64,000 nt of DNA, taken from Photobacterium aquimaris (GTDB taxonomy: Bacteria; Pseudomonadota; Gammaproteobacteria; Enterobacterales; Vibrionaceae). Positions 36,423-45,352 of this stretch are shown here, in pieces. The stretch is from the NCBI RefSeq assembly GCF_002954455.1, contig NZ_MSCC01000002.1, forward strand, positions 639,434-703,433, given 5' to 3'. The position numbers were made by a program, and so were the translations under genes. Position 1 is the stretch's first letter; each line of letters begins with the position of its first letter. Under the pieces are notes generated by a model. That model searched no databases and had not been told where the DNA came from. It saw only the letters and a program-made list of their open reading frames with translations.

Positions 36423-37052
36423 ATGTCTTTTTTTAGCGCTTTGTTTTATGACAAAGTAATGCAATATACTGAACAAGCTTGTTTGATTGAATGGCGTAGA
36501 GCATTACTTGAAAATGTAGATGGCAATGTGTTGGAAATAGGTGCAGGCACAGGAGCGAGTTTAGGCTTGTATCCGTCTAAACCATCGTTAACACTCTATT
36601 TAGCTGAGCCCGATCAGCATATGCGAATGCAGTTACAACAAAAACTCCAATCACAATCTGAGATGAAAGCGACAGTATTATCATGCTCAACGGAATCTAT
36701 TGAAGCTGATGATGATTTTTTTGATTATGTATTTGTGTCGTTAGTATGTTGTTCAGTGAAAGATGTTGCTGCATCTTTGCAAGAAATTAAGCGAGTATTA
36801 AAACCAACTGGGCGGTTTATTTTCTTAGAGCATGTTGCCGCTGAACCTGGATCTCAGTGCTATCATTGGCAGCAACGGCTAAATTTTATTTGGCGTCGAG
36901 TAGCGGATAATTGTCACTTAAATCGAGCTACTGAACAATCGATCACTGATGCTGGATTTGTGATTGAAGAAATACAATATGAAAAAATGCAAAAAATGAT
37001 AGCGGTTGTGCAGCCAACGATTAGAGGTATTGCACGCATAGCATGCGAGTGA
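36423..37052 (+). CDS. Class I SAM-dependent methyltransferase
   Basis: 209 residues from the ATG at 36423 (GAAGAG upstream; the TTG at 36408 is less likely). Motif I 'VLEIGAGTGASLGLYP' binds SAM, 'LYLAEPD' ends with the acidic residue for the ribose, and 'FDYVFVSLVCCSVKDVAASLQEIKRVLKPTGRFIFLEHV' (in part) is the Methyltransf_11 core. It resembles UbiE/METTL7-like methyltransferases. The substrate is unknown. Confidence 0.85.
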   Translation: MSFFSALFYDKVMQYTEQACLIEWRRALLENVDGNVLEIGAGTGASLGLYPSKPSLTLYLAEPDQHMRMQLQQKLQSQSEMKATVLSCSTESIEADDDFFDYVFVSLVCCSVKDVAASLQEIKRVLKPTGRFIFLEHVAAEPGSQCYHWQQRLNFIWRRVADNCHLNRATEQSITDAGFVIEEIQYEKMQKMIAVVQPTIRGIARIACE

Positions 37053-37058
37053 TTAAAA

Positions 37059-37087
37059 TAGAAAAGAGTGCAATACACTCTTTTCTA
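37059..37087. terminator. Convergent hairpin
   Basis: TAGAAAAGAGTG / CACTCTTTTCTA, 12-bp stem with a CAATA loop, between the methyltransferase (+) and the amidohydrolase (-). Confidence 0.75.
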
Positions 37088-37104
37088 CCACAACTGGTGT
37101 AAAT

Positions 37105-38511
37105 TTATTGTACAATTTCGCCGCTTTCAACGACCGCTTTACGTACGATATCTGCAAATTTTAATGCTTCATCTCGCACTGTTTTCTCATTAACAGTAAG
37201 AATATTACGGTCTTCCATTAGCAACTTACCGTCAACAACTGAGTGTTTAACATTGGTCGCGTAAGCTGAATATACTAATGCTGAATAAGGATTATAAACT
37301 GGGATCATATTTGGTGCTTTGGTATCAATAACAATGATATCAGCTAGCTTACCAACTTCTAAAGAGCCAATTTTATCTTCCATATGTAAAGCACGTGCTG
37401 CACCAATCGTTGCCATTTCAATCACATTAATTGGAGGCATTGCCGCACGATCTTTATTAACCAGTTTATGTACTTTTGCTACTTGGTTAAATTCATCAAT
37501 GGTGCTTAAGGTATTACCAGACATTGGACCATCAGTACCTAGACCAATTCGTAATCCGTCATTAAACATCTTTAATGCTGGTGCTACACCTTTGGCTGAT
37601 TTGATATTCGCACTCATGTTATGAGCCACACCCACATCATGTTTTTTTAAAATAGCGATATCTTCATCGTTAGCATCAATAACGTGGGCTGCTAAGAAGT
37701 TAGCGTTTAATGCGCCAATTGATTCCATGTATTGAATTGGCGATAGACCACCTGAACGCTTGGCAATAACTTCACGCTCACGATCAGATTCAGCAAGGTG
37801 CATCATCACAGGTACATCGTGTTTAAGTGATAGTTTAGCAATGGTTTGCAGTGTTTCGGTTGAGTTAGTGTATGGACCATGCGGTGCAAATGCAGGAGTA
37901 ATGCGTGGATGGTCTTTATATTGCTCAATAAAATTAAGGGTATACTTAATACCATCTTCCGGTGTTTTTGCACTTGCAACAGGGAATTGAATAATGGTTT
38001 CGCCTAAGATCGCACGCATGCCGATTTGATCTACAGTTTTAGCAACTTCATCTTCAAAATAATACATATCAGCGTAAGTAGTGACGCCGCCTTTTAGCAT
38101 CTCCACGTTACCAAGTTGTGCACCAATACGAACCATATCACGCGAAACCAGTTTTTTTTCTAATGGGAAAATATAACGGTGTAAACGATCGGGCACATCA
38201 TCCGCCATTGAACGGAAAACCGTCATCGAAGCATGAGTATGGGAGTTAATTAGACCTGGCATAACAATATCGCCATCAGCATCAATTATTTTAGCGGCTT
38301 TATATTCACTAATGTTTGTACCATCAGTAACAGCATAGATCTTATTGCCTTTGATGGCGACTAAGCCATTATCAAAGACAGTTTTGTCTTGATCCATGGT
38401 GAGAACAGTCGCGTTTTTTATTAACAAATCGACATTTTCGATGGCATAAGCAGATGCGCTAATAAGTGAAGTGGCAGCTAAAGAAACAGCAAGTAACGTT
38501 TTTTTAAACAT
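37105..38511 (-). CDS. Exported amidohydrolase of the SAH/MTA deaminase type
   Basis: 468 residues. Residues 1-23 form a Sec signal (MFKKTLLAVSLAATSLISASAYA). The rest is a subtype III amidohydrolase: metal ligands in NSHTHAS (HxH), 'MMHLAESDRE', 'LAAHVIDA' and 'GLGTDGPMSGN', with the C-terminal 'GSLEVGKLADIIVID'. The closest families are S-adenosylhomocysteine/5'-methylthioadenosine deaminases (MtaD) and chlorohydrolases, which are cytoplasmic; the signal peptide is unusual. It may deaminate nucleosides in the periplasm. Confidence 0.8.
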   Translation of the reverse strand: MFKKTLLAVSLAATSLISASAYAIENVDLLIKNATVLTMDQDKTVFDNGLVAIKGNKIYAVTDGTNISEYKAAKIIDADGDIVMPGLINSHTHASMTVFRSMADDVPDRLHRYIFPLEKKLVSRDMVRIGAQLGNVEMLKGGVTTYADMYYFEDEVAKTVDQIGMRAILGETIIQFPVASAKTPEDGIKYTLNFIEQYKDHPRITPAFAPHGPYTNSTETLQTIAKLSLKHDVPVMMHLAESDREREVIAKRSGGLSPIQYMESIGALNANFLAAHVIDANDEDIAILKKHDVGVAHNMSANIKSAKGVAPALKMFNDGLRIGLGTDGPMSGNTLSTIDEFNQVAKVHKLVNKDRAAMPPINVIEMATIGAARALHMEDKIGSLEVGKLADIIVIDTKAPNMIPVYNPYSALVYSAYATNVKHSVVDGKLLMEDRNILTVNEKTVRDEALKFADIVRKAVVESGEIVQ

Positions 38512-38744
38512 GATGTATTACCGTGACGATGGATTTTTGCCGATAATACAGTGCAATAAATGAATGAAAATAACTATTTCACGGATTACTTTTATTTGTG
38601 ATCGAGATCTTGTTGACAAGGTTGATTTAACAAATAAAAGGTATAAAGATGCTCAATTTCAAAAATAGTAATCGATTGCTTTTAGAATACTCAATCATAC
38701 AGGATTTAAAATTGAACACCTTGGTATGTCTTTTTAGATTGAAG

Positions 38745-39083
38745 TTAAGGTTTAAGATACCCAAACCCTTGATGCTGTCGAAGAGCAACTTCATAGGCAC
38801 CAGAGGGTACTATTTCGATGCCGTCAAGAAGCTGTTTAGGACTAATAGTTAATGCAGTCAGCGAATGGTGACATACAGTGATCATGACATTATGGTGTAG
38901 GAAATCGTTAATAATCTCGGTTTGTTTATTTTGTGCCAGCATTGTAGACGTCACAAGAGCGGGAGTTTCTCCGTTTAATGCCAATTCAATGATTGCTGTG
39001 TTATCCATTGCAATGATGTTTTTGACATTATTTAACGCAATCTCCCAACGTTCAGCTTGGTTAACATGGATCAGAATTTTCAT
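38745..39083 (-). CDS. DsrE-like family protein
   Basis: 112 residues. It starts MKILIHVNQAERWEIALNN and continues with 'IELALNGETPALV', 'VMITVCHHSLTAL' and 'IVPSGAYEVALRQHQGFGYLKP', the DsrE/DUF1791-like fold with a central CH pair. The Cys and the C-terminal GYLKP are common in these small sulfur-relay-like proteins. The substrate is unknown. GTGAG precedes the ATG. Confidence 0.8.
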   Translation of the reverse strand: MKILIHVNQAERWEIALNNVKNIIAMDNTAIIELALNGETPALVTSTMLAQNKQTEIINDFLHHNVMITVCHHSLTALTISPKQLLDGIEIVPSGAYEVALRQHQGFGYLKP

Positions 39084-39289
39084 ATACTACTCACTATATT
39101 ATGTAGTAAAAACCACTAATTATTTGATTGATAATATGCCTATTTTTGTGCATAGAAATCGTTAATTATAAAAAACTTATTTTGTTAAATTTATCTCTTT
39201 CTTTATTGTAATAGAGAGTAAATGCGGCGGTGATAGTTACCGAAGCTTAAATGTGGGTGGTGATATTAGTATCAAGTTATCCTTGGTAA

Positions 39290-39321
39290 ATTTCGATGTA
39301 TACATTACTATATATCGAAAT
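39290..39321. promoter_or_regulatory. ModE-binding operator upstream of modA
   Basis: ATTTCGATGTATA (39290-39302) and TATATATCGAAAT (39309-39321) are inverted repeats with 12 of 13 positions matching around a 6-bp centre. This agrees with known ModE boxes (CGnTATAT...ATATAnCG type). It ends 15 nt before the modA start codon and would block transcription initiation when ModE is molybdate-bound. Confidence 0.82.
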
Positions 39322-39336
39322 CGTTTGGAGTCTGTT

Positions 39337-40110
39337 ATGTCATTAAAATCTGCTGTTATTACCGCCGCTGTATTATCTCTTTTTGCACAACCTGCTTTAG
39401 CTGCTGAGAAAGTGACGGTATTTGCTGCGTCATCGCTTACTAATGCACTTAATGCAATTGCTGCGAAGTATCAACAGCAAACGGGTGTTGAAACCACGTT
39501 ATCATTTGCATCATCATCAGCATTAGCCCGCCAAGTTAGCCAAGGTGCGCCGGCTAATATTTATCTATCAGCTAATGAAAAGTGGATGGATTATGCGCAG
39601 CAGCAAGGGGCAATTGTAGCTAAGACTCGTAAAGATATTGTTAAAAATAGCTTAGTGATGGTCGCACCATTAGCGTATCCACAGAATAAGATCAAAGTAA
39701 GTGCGAGTTGGAATTTAGCTAAAGCATTAGACGGCACACGTCTAGCGGTCGGGGACCCTAATTATGTTCCTGCCGGTATTTATGCAAAACAAGCATTAGA
39801 ATCATTAGGGGTATGGAAACAAGCACAGCCATTATTAGCCAGTGCAAATAATGTCCGTTCTGCATTAGTGCTAGTTGAGCGTGGTGAAGCGCAACTAGGA
39901 ATTGTGTATAAAACAGATGCTGAGATTTCTAAAAAAGTAAAAACAGTGTATCAATTCCCCGCAGATTCACATAAGCCGATTGTCTACCCAATGGCATTAG
40001 TGAAAGGCAATGTTACTCCAGCAGCAAAAGGGTTTTATCAGTATCTACAGCAACCTCAAGCTGCAGCTATCTTTAAATCTTATGGTTTTGATCAGGTTAC
40101 ACAGCAATAA
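39337..40110 (+). CDS. modA: Molybdate ABC transporter substrate-binding protein
   Basis: 257 residues from the ATG at 39337, which has GGAG 6 nt ahead; the longer frame to 39253 would run through the operator. Signal peptide 1-21 ending ALAA. Family motifs: 'VTVFAASSLTNALNAIA', 'FASSSALARQVSQGAPANIYLSAN', 'AVGDPNYVPAGIYAKQAL' and 'LVERGEAQLGIVYKTDA', each given in part. It binds molybdate or tungstate in the periplasm. Regulated by ModE through the adjacent operator (inference). Confidence 0.93.
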   Translation: MSLKSAVITAAVLSLFAQPALAAEKVTVFAASSLTNALNAIAAKYQQQTGVETTLSFASSSALARQVSQGAPANIYLSANEKWMDYAQQQGAIVAKTRKDIVKNSLVMVAPLAYPQNKIKVSASWNLAKALDGTRLAVGDPNYVPAGIYAKQALESLGVWKQAQPLLASANNVRSALVLVERGEAQLGIVYKTDAEISKKVKTVYQFPADSHKPIVYPMALVKGNVTPAAKGFYQYLQQPQAAAIFKSYGFDQVTQQ

Positions 40111-40142
40111 TTAGCGACAATGCTCATTTGTGAATGAACAAT

Positions 40143-40181
40143 AAAGGTACTGAGTGAAAACTAAGTGCCTTTTATATTTTT
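40143..40181 (+). terminator. Intra-operon terminator-like hairpin between modA and modB
   Basis: AAAGGTACT (40143-40151) pairs with AGTGCCTTT (40164-40172) with one G-U pair, followed by TATATTTTTA. It may reduce transcription into modBC. Confidence 0.6.
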
Positions 40182-40247
40182 ACGTGATTATGATTAAAAA
40201 GACGGCGAATAAAGCACAGAAATCAAATCATTGCTGACTGAAAGTCA

Positions 40248-40991
40248 ATGATTACCTATGCTATTGCTATAACGAATCAAAACGCTACAGGATTGTTGTT
40301 AGTGCTCACTGAATATGAATTACAAGCGTTACTATTAAGTTTGAAAATTGCCAGTGTGGCAGTGTTCTTCAGTTTACCGTTAGGCATTGGTTGTGCGTGG
40401 GTGTTAGCACGACGTCAATTTTGGGGTAAATCCTTATTTGATGGGCTGATCCATTTACCTTTAGTGTTACCACCAGTGGTCATTGGTTATTTATTACTGA
40501 TCACTATGGGCCGTCAAGGTACGATTGGTAAATTGTTATATGAATGGTTTGGTTTTAGTTTTAGCTTTAGTTGGCGTGGTGCAGCATTGGCAGTGGCTGT
40601 AGTATCGTTCCCATTGATGGTTCGTTCAATTCGATTAGCATTGGAAGGGGTAGATAAGAAGCTAGAACAAGCAGCACGTACTTTAGGCGCATCGCCTATG
40701 CGAGTGTTTATTACCATTACTTTACCGTTAATGATTCCAGGGATCCTAACTGGCACTATTTTAGCCTTTGCACGTGCGTTGGGTGAATTTGGCGCGACGA
40801 TCACTTTTGTGTCTAATATTCCTGGTCAAACGCAAACCATTCCTTTAGCAATGTACTCCTTTATTGAAACCCCTGGTGCAGAAAGTGAAGCGGCTCGCCT
40901 GTGTGTGGTTGCCATTATTATCGCATTATTATCACTATTTGCCTCTGAATGGCTAACACGTATTGCCAGAAAACGATTAGGGGCAGCGTAA
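40248..40991 (+). CDS. modB: Molybdate ABC transporter permease
   Basis: 247 residues from the ATG at 40248. The region matching the start of E. coli ModB begins later (VLTEYELQALLLSLKIAS, GTG 40302), so the true start may be downstream. It has five to six membrane helices, the 'EAARTLGAS'-type EAA loop ('LEQAARTLGASPMRVFITITLPL'), which contacts ModC, and 'ALGEFGATITFVSNIPGQT'. It forms the inner-membrane channel for molybdate. It overlaps modC by one base. Confidence 0.92.
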   Translation: MITYAIAITNQNATGLLLVLTEYELQALLLSLKIASVAVFFSLPLGIGCAWVLARRQFWGKSLFDGLIHLPLVLPPVVIGYLLLITMGRQGTIGKLLYEWFGFSFSFSWRGAALAVAVVSFPLMVRSIRLALEGVDKKLEQAARTLGASPMRVFITITLPLMIPGILTGTILAFARALGEFGATITFVSNIPGQTQTIPLAMYSFIETPGAESEAARLCVVAIIIALLSLFASEWLTRIARKRLGAA

Positions 40992-42091
40992 TGAACACTA
41001 ACATCGACCAAAAACGACTCAAAATGTGTTTTACTCAGCAACTTGGAGATCTGGCATTAGCGATTGATCTTGATGTGCCGATGCAAGGGATCACTGCTAT
41101 TTTTGGTCGTTCAGGGGCAGGTAAAACCTCGTTAGTTAATATTCTAAGTGGGCTTAGTCATCCCGATAATGGCTATATACAGCTTGGTGAGCGGGTATTG
41201 TTTAATAGCCAACAAGGGATCGCATTAAGTGCTGATAAACGTAATATCGGCTATGTATTTCAAGACGCTCGCTTATTTCCACATTATACCGTTAAAGGCA
41301 ATTTGAATTACGGCGTTAAGCACCCAGACCAACAGCATTTTGATGATGTGGTTAAACTGTTGGGGATATCATCATTATTACAGCGTTATCCGGCTTCACT
41401 CTCTGGCGGTGAAAAACAGCGTGTGGCAATAGGGCGCGCATTACTGACCAAGCCCGATATGTTGCTAATGGATGAACCGTTAGCTTCACTTGATATGCCA
41501 CGTAAACAAGAGCTAATGCCTTATTTAGAAAAATTAGCGAAAGAAGTAAATACGCCGATTATTTATGTCACTCATAGTTTAGATGAGATCTTACGGTTAG
41601 CTGATTCAATGGTGATGCTTAATCAGGGTAAGGTATTAATTTCAGGTCATGTTAACTCGGTGTGGAGTTCACCTGAAATGCGTCCTTGGTTACCAGCAAA
41701 AGAGCAGAGTTCGTTGCTGAGCGCGCGAGTGAACCTTAATCATCCACGTTATGCACTTACTCAGGTGATGCTTAGTCATGATGCTTCATTGTGGGTAACA
41801 CAATTGCCTCATCAACGAGGGGAATGGGTACGTGTTCGAATATTTTCTAACGATGTTTCAATTGCGCGCCATTATCCTCAAGCCAGCAGTATTCGTAATA
41901 TTCTTGCGGCTCGAGTTGATAAAATTCATTATGCTGATGATGAGAAGGTTGAAGTAAAATTGCGTATTGGTGAGACGCATTTATGGGCCAATATTACCGC
42001 ATGGGCTGCAGATGAATTAGCTCTTAAAGTGGGTGATCAAGTGTTTGCTCAGATTAAAGGTGTCAGTGTAACCAAAGATGACTTGGCGTAA
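40991..42091 (+). CDS. modC: Molybdate ABC transporter ATPase
   Basis: 366 residues from the ATG that overlaps the modB stop (TAATG). Walker A GRSGAGKT (near 40), the Q-loop 'VFQDARLFPH', the signature LSGGEKQR, Walker B 'LLMDEPLASLD' and the switch His in 'YVTHSLDE'. A C-terminal TOBE/Mop domain (about 300-366) binds oxyanion. It powers ModB. The terminator at 42107 closes the operon. Confidence 0.95.
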   Translation: MNTNIDQKRLKMCFTQQLGDLALAIDLDVPMQGITAIFGRSGAGKTSLVNILSGLSHPDNGYIQLGERVLFNSQQGIALSADKRNIGYVFQDARLFPHYTVKGNLNYGVKHPDQQHFDDVVKLLGISSLLQRYPASLSGGEKQRVAIGRALLTKPDMLLMDEPLASLDMPRKQELMPYLEKLAKEVNTPIIYVTHSLDEILRLADSMVMLNQGKVLISGHVNSVWSSPEMRPWLPAKEQSSLLSARVNLNHPRYALTQVMLSHDASLWVTQLPHQRGEWVRVRIFSNDVSIARHYPQASSIRNILAARVDKIHYADDEKVEVKLRIGETHLWANITAWAADELALKVGDQVFAQIKGVSVTKDDLA

Positions 42092-42106
42092 TAAAAATAG
42101 TGTATT

Positions 42107-42132
42107 AAGCCTCCAACGTTGGAGGCTTTTTT
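42107..42132 (+). terminator. modABC terminator
   Basis: AAGCCTCCAACGTTGGAGGCTT palindrome followed by T6. Confidence 0.9.
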
Positions 42133-42161
42133 ATCGTCTTTATATTCTGTTTTTATGAGGT

Positions 42162-42200
42162 AATTGTTGAAACAACCAACGTCTGGTTGTTTCAACAATT
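42162..42200. repeat. 17-bp perfect inverted repeat
   Basis: Arms AATTGTTGAAACAACCA and TGGTTGTTTCAACAATT around ACGTC. The right arm ends just before the DUF2955 gene's stop (42202, minus strand). It has no T-run; it could be a 3' stabilising hairpin, a terminator or a protein site. Confidence 0.8.
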
Positions 42201-42201
42201 A

Positions 42202-43218
42202 TTATCGGTGCCCAAAAGATTCATCAGGTGATTTGATCACACGGATAAGAAAATGATGAATAATCCAGATCATCACAGAAGTTAAAACAACCGCAACAAC
42301 AATAGAGCTAAATCGATAAAAAATAGCATATACAGCATCTTTTTTATTGGGAATTAATGAACTGGTAAGCGGTACAGTTAATGCTGACATTGCCGAAAAA
42401 GCAATACTCGATTTAATTGTGCCAAGTGATAGCCAAGAGCAGAAAAAACCCGCAGCAATAGCATAAGCCATAATAAAGAGTATGCCGTTATCAGACCATG
42501 AATAGAGTCCGACTTGAATAATTAACCCAGCTAAACACCCCAGAAAAGTACCAATAATACGTATTTTAGCAGCAGCCAATGAACCAATTAAGGTCATTGG
42601 TGCTAGTACAATAATAATAGAGGCTTGGGCCGATAATGAGTCATTAAGATCGCCGACTTGAAATACCACAAATGCCAGCATGGCAATGATCCATCCTAGT
42701 GCGGTTTGTCTTATCATACCGATATGGTCGTAACGTTGTGCATCGTGAGTTGTATCGACTGCCTGTTCAACGATGGGATCTGGGAATAAAAAATAGGCCA
42801 AAGCACAAATAGGCACAGTAACAAGTGCACAGCACCACAAGGTAATTGAAAAGTCTTCCAAATCAAAGCTGCTATAGCTGGCAAAATTGAGGGCAATTGA
42901 GCCGACAAGTAAACCGACAAAGCCAAATAAATAACTGCTTTTATGGCTCATCGCAATACACTTTTCGAGGAAAAATATTCCTACTACAACCGTTAACAGT
43001 AAGGGCGATGATTGAAAAAAACCATTAATAAAGCTGACTTCAATCGTGACCCAAACAACGCCAACGATGAGTTGCTGAAAACTATTCCAATGCCAATGAT
43101 CGGCATTTGTCATAATAATTATTGGTAATAAGGCTGCGAAAAATCCATATGACCAGCCAAATATCATCGTAATAGCTAGACCAACGACACAGCCAAACCA
43201 AAGTCGCATTGTTTTCAT
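42202..43218 (-). CDS. DUF2955 family (FUSC-like) membrane protein
   Basis: 338 residues with 10 or so hydrophobic segments in two groups of four to five, separated by a polar loop (about 165-190, 'DTTHDAQRYDHIGMIR'). The pattern fits DUF2955/FUSC-like inner-membrane proteins, which pair with HlyD-type adaptors to export aromatic acids or other compounds. It follows the HlyD gene on the same strand (51-bp gap) and has GGAG before the ATG. With the divergent LysR gene it resembles the organisation of the E. coli aaeAB/aaeR system; the substrate is unknown. Confidence 0.82.
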   Translation of the reverse strand: MKTMRLWFGCVVGLAITMIFGWSYGFFAALLPIIIMTNADHWHWNSFQQLIVGVVWVTIEVSFINGFFQSSPLLLTVVVGIFFLEKCIAMSHKSSYLFGFVGLLVGSIALNFASYSSFDLEDFSITLWCCALVTVPICALAYFLFPDPIVEQAVDTTHDAQRYDHIGMIRQTALGWIIAMLAFVVFQVGDLNDSLSAQASIIIVLAPMTLIGSLAAAKIRIIGTFLGCLAGLIIQVGLYSWSDNGILFIMAYAIAAGFFCSWLSLGTIKSSIAFSAMSALTVPLTSSLIPNKKDAVYAIFYRFSSIVVAVVLTSVMIWIIHHFLIRVIKSPDESFGHR

Positions 43219-43269
43219 AAGTAGTGACTCCGTAAATTCATTACCATGCGTATTAATGGCGCAGTTGAA

Positions 43270-44337
43270 TTAGTAAATAAAATGCAGTGCACTGGCGATA
43301 CGGATTTCAATTTTGGCTAATAATTGCCATATAGGATCATGTTGTGGGTAGACAACAACTGTTGCACGAGAGCCAACAAAGAGTTGTGGAGGCAATGGTT
43401 GTTGGCTGGTGAAATTAACTCGTACTCGTTGTGCATCACGGACCCAACGGTTACTGGTGTCGATATGCGTAAGATGACCATTAGCCATTTGCTGAGCAGC
43501 AGCAACACCGTAATCACGATTATTAACGGTCAATGGAAATACTTGACCAGGTAAAGCGTCATAAGCGACATAAGCTTTTGAATGGTCATGGAAGTTAGCA
43601 ATAGATTTTTCTCTAAAATCCGCCGTTACCCACATTGAATCTGTAGGAATAAAAGTCAGCATCGGTTGATTGGCATTTGCCATAGTACCGATATCTACTT
43701 GAAGATTAGTGATCACACCATTACTAGGAGCAATGACATCAGTATGGGCTAAATTCAGTTTTGCCTGCGCTAAGGCATTTTCAGCTGCTAAGACGATAGT
43801 ACTTTGACCTAGTTTAGGCCCCAGTTGGGTGTTGATTACTACTGCTTGTTGCTTTGCCGCGGCTAAGTTAGCCAGTGCTGTTTCATTTTTTGCATAAGCA
43901 TTGTCACGCATTGATGCTGAAACAAGATTTTTTTTGGCTAACTGATTTATACGGATAAAGTCACGATGAGCATTATTATAATTAGCTTGGCTGGTGGCAA
44001 TATTAGCCTTAGCTACATTGGCTTGTGCATATAACCCTTGTTCTTGTTGGTGAGCTTGCTCTAATGCAACTTGTGCTTCATCAACGGCTAAACGATACTT
44101 TTTATCATCAATACGAAATAACAACTCGCCTTTGGATACGGGTTGGTTATTTTTAATATCGACTTGGGTAATTGTTCCTGATACTTGAGGCGCTATTTGT
44201 ACAACATAACCTTGAACACGACTTTCACTGGTTAATGGAACGTATCTATCAGCAATAACAATATAAGTCATCAGTAGAATAAAAAGCACAATAAGGCAAC
44301 GCATCCAACGTTGAAAAGTGGTATGAGAATTAGGCAT
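43270..44337 (-). CDS. HlyD/EmrA-type membrane fusion protein
   Basis: 355 residues: one N-terminal membrane helix (about 12-29), a biotinyl-lipoyl-like half ('YVVQIAPQVSGTITQVDIKNNQPVSKGELLFRID', in part), a coiled-coil hairpin (about 80-190) rich in Ala/Gln, then the second lipoyl half ('DVIAPSNGVITNLQVDIGTMANANQPML') and a beta-barrel. It forms the periplasmic adaptor of the DUF2955 exporter. Divergent from the LysR gene at 44452, which probably regulates both. Confidence 0.88.
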   Translation of the reverse strand: MPNSHTTFQRWMRCLIVLFILLMTYIVIADRYVPLTSESRVQGYVVQIAPQVSGTITQVDIKNNQPVSKGELLFRIDDKKYRLAVDEAQVALEQAHQQEQGLYAQANVAKANIATSQANYNNAHRDFIRINQLAKKNLVSASMRDNAYAKNETALANLAAAKQQAVVINTQLGPKLGQSTIVLAAENALAQAKLNLAHTDVIAPSNGVITNLQVDIGTMANANQPMLTFIPTDSMWVTADFREKSIANFHDHSKAYVAYDALPGQVFPLTVNNRDYGVAAAQQMANGHLTHIDTSNRWVRDAQRVRVNFTSQQPLPPQLFVGSRATVVVYPQHDPIWQLLAKIEIRIASALHFIY

Positions 44338-44451
44338 AGAATATTCCGGTGGTCATGATCAAGCATTCAGTATAAAAATATTGAGCTTGATTAAATACTG
44401 CAACAAATGTGACACTTACGTACTAAAAATAGGACAATAGTGGATATTTTG

Positions 44452-45285
44452 ATGAAAGCATCAATGGATGACCTGTATTTATTTATGCTAACAGTAAGGC
44501 ATGGTGGTATTAGTGCGGCTGCGACAGTGCATGGATTACAACGTTCAAAAGTCAGTCGTCGGTTGCAAGAATTAGAAAAAGCGCTTCATTGTCAGTTACT
44601 GATCCGTACTACGCGTCACATAGAATTAACTGAAAATGGGCGCTTACTGTATCAACATATCAGCCAACCATTAACGGATGTTAATCATGCAATCAATTTA
44701 CTTGAAAGCCAGCAAAATAGTTTACAAGGCACATTACGATTAGCGGCGACAGCCTCTTTTATTTCATCTCCGATGTTTGCTGAAGTATTAAATACCTATG
44801 TTAGCCAATTTCCATTGGTGAGGTTGGAATTAGTTTATTTGCAAAAAAGTGTTGATTTAGAAAGAGAAAATATTGACTTGCAGTTATTGCCAAATATGGT
44901 TGAAATTATTAACCATGATTATGTACAGCAAACATTCTTAACCTCGACCAATGGATTATTTGCATCACCTGCTTATTTACAGCAGCACTCAGAGCCTAAA
45001 AATATGGCAGAGTTGCAGCAGCATTGGTTATTAACCAGCAGTTATAATGCGACTTTATTGCCGGAAGGATCCAAAATACGACTGGTATCAGAAGATATTA
45101 ATATGATTCAACATATGGCAAGTTTAGGGCAGGGTATAGGATTATTACCGACTATTTTAATGCGGGAATTTTTACAGCAAGGGAAATTAGTTCAAGTGTT
45201 AACTGATATTAATTACTCCGATATTATGATGACCTTAGTTTACCCATCGCGGCGTTTTTTACCTGAAAAACGCGCGCAATGGTAA
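44452..45285 (+). CDS. LysR-family regulator with frameshifted C-terminus
   Basis: The N-terminal HTH covers residues 1-60 ('FMLTVRHGGISAAATVHGLQRSKVSRRLQELEKAL', in part). As read it ends PSRRFLPEKRAQW at 45285. LysR proteins usually end 'PSRR.LPAK.RAFIDFL'; the -1 frame from the A5 run (45266-45270) gives TRAMVTLLRQKFAEE and a stop at 45315-45317, which restores this pattern. So one A appears to be missing. I take the ATG at 44452; the GTG at 44440 and ATG at 44464 are possible. It probably regulates the divergent HlyD-DUF2955 pair. Loss of the last helix may be tolerated. Confidence 0.82.
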   Translation: MKASMDDLYLFMLTVRHGGISAAATVHGLQRSKVSRRLQELEKALHCQLLIRTTRHIELTENGRLLYQHISQPLTDVNHAINLLESQQNSLQGTLRLAATASFISSPMFAEVLNTYVSQFPLVRLELVYLQKSVDLERENIDLQLLPNMVEIINHDYVQQTFLTSTNGLFASPAYLQQHSEPKNMAELQQHWLLTSSYNATLLPEGSKIRLVSEDINMIQHMASLGQGIGLLPTILMREFLQQGKLVQVLTDINYSDIMMTLVYPSRRFLPEKRAQW

Positions 45286-45352
45286 CGTTATTACGCCAGA
45301 AATTTGCAGAAGAATAATATTAATCAGCGTCAGTGAATATACCAGTGTCGCG

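Noticed and set aside
38649..38852. Plus-strand frame before and over the DsrE gene
   Set aside because: It overlaps the well-supported DsrE gene on the other strand and has no family pattern.
39253..39336. Longer start for modA
   Set aside because: It would place the ModE operator inside the gene and put residues before a normal signal peptide.
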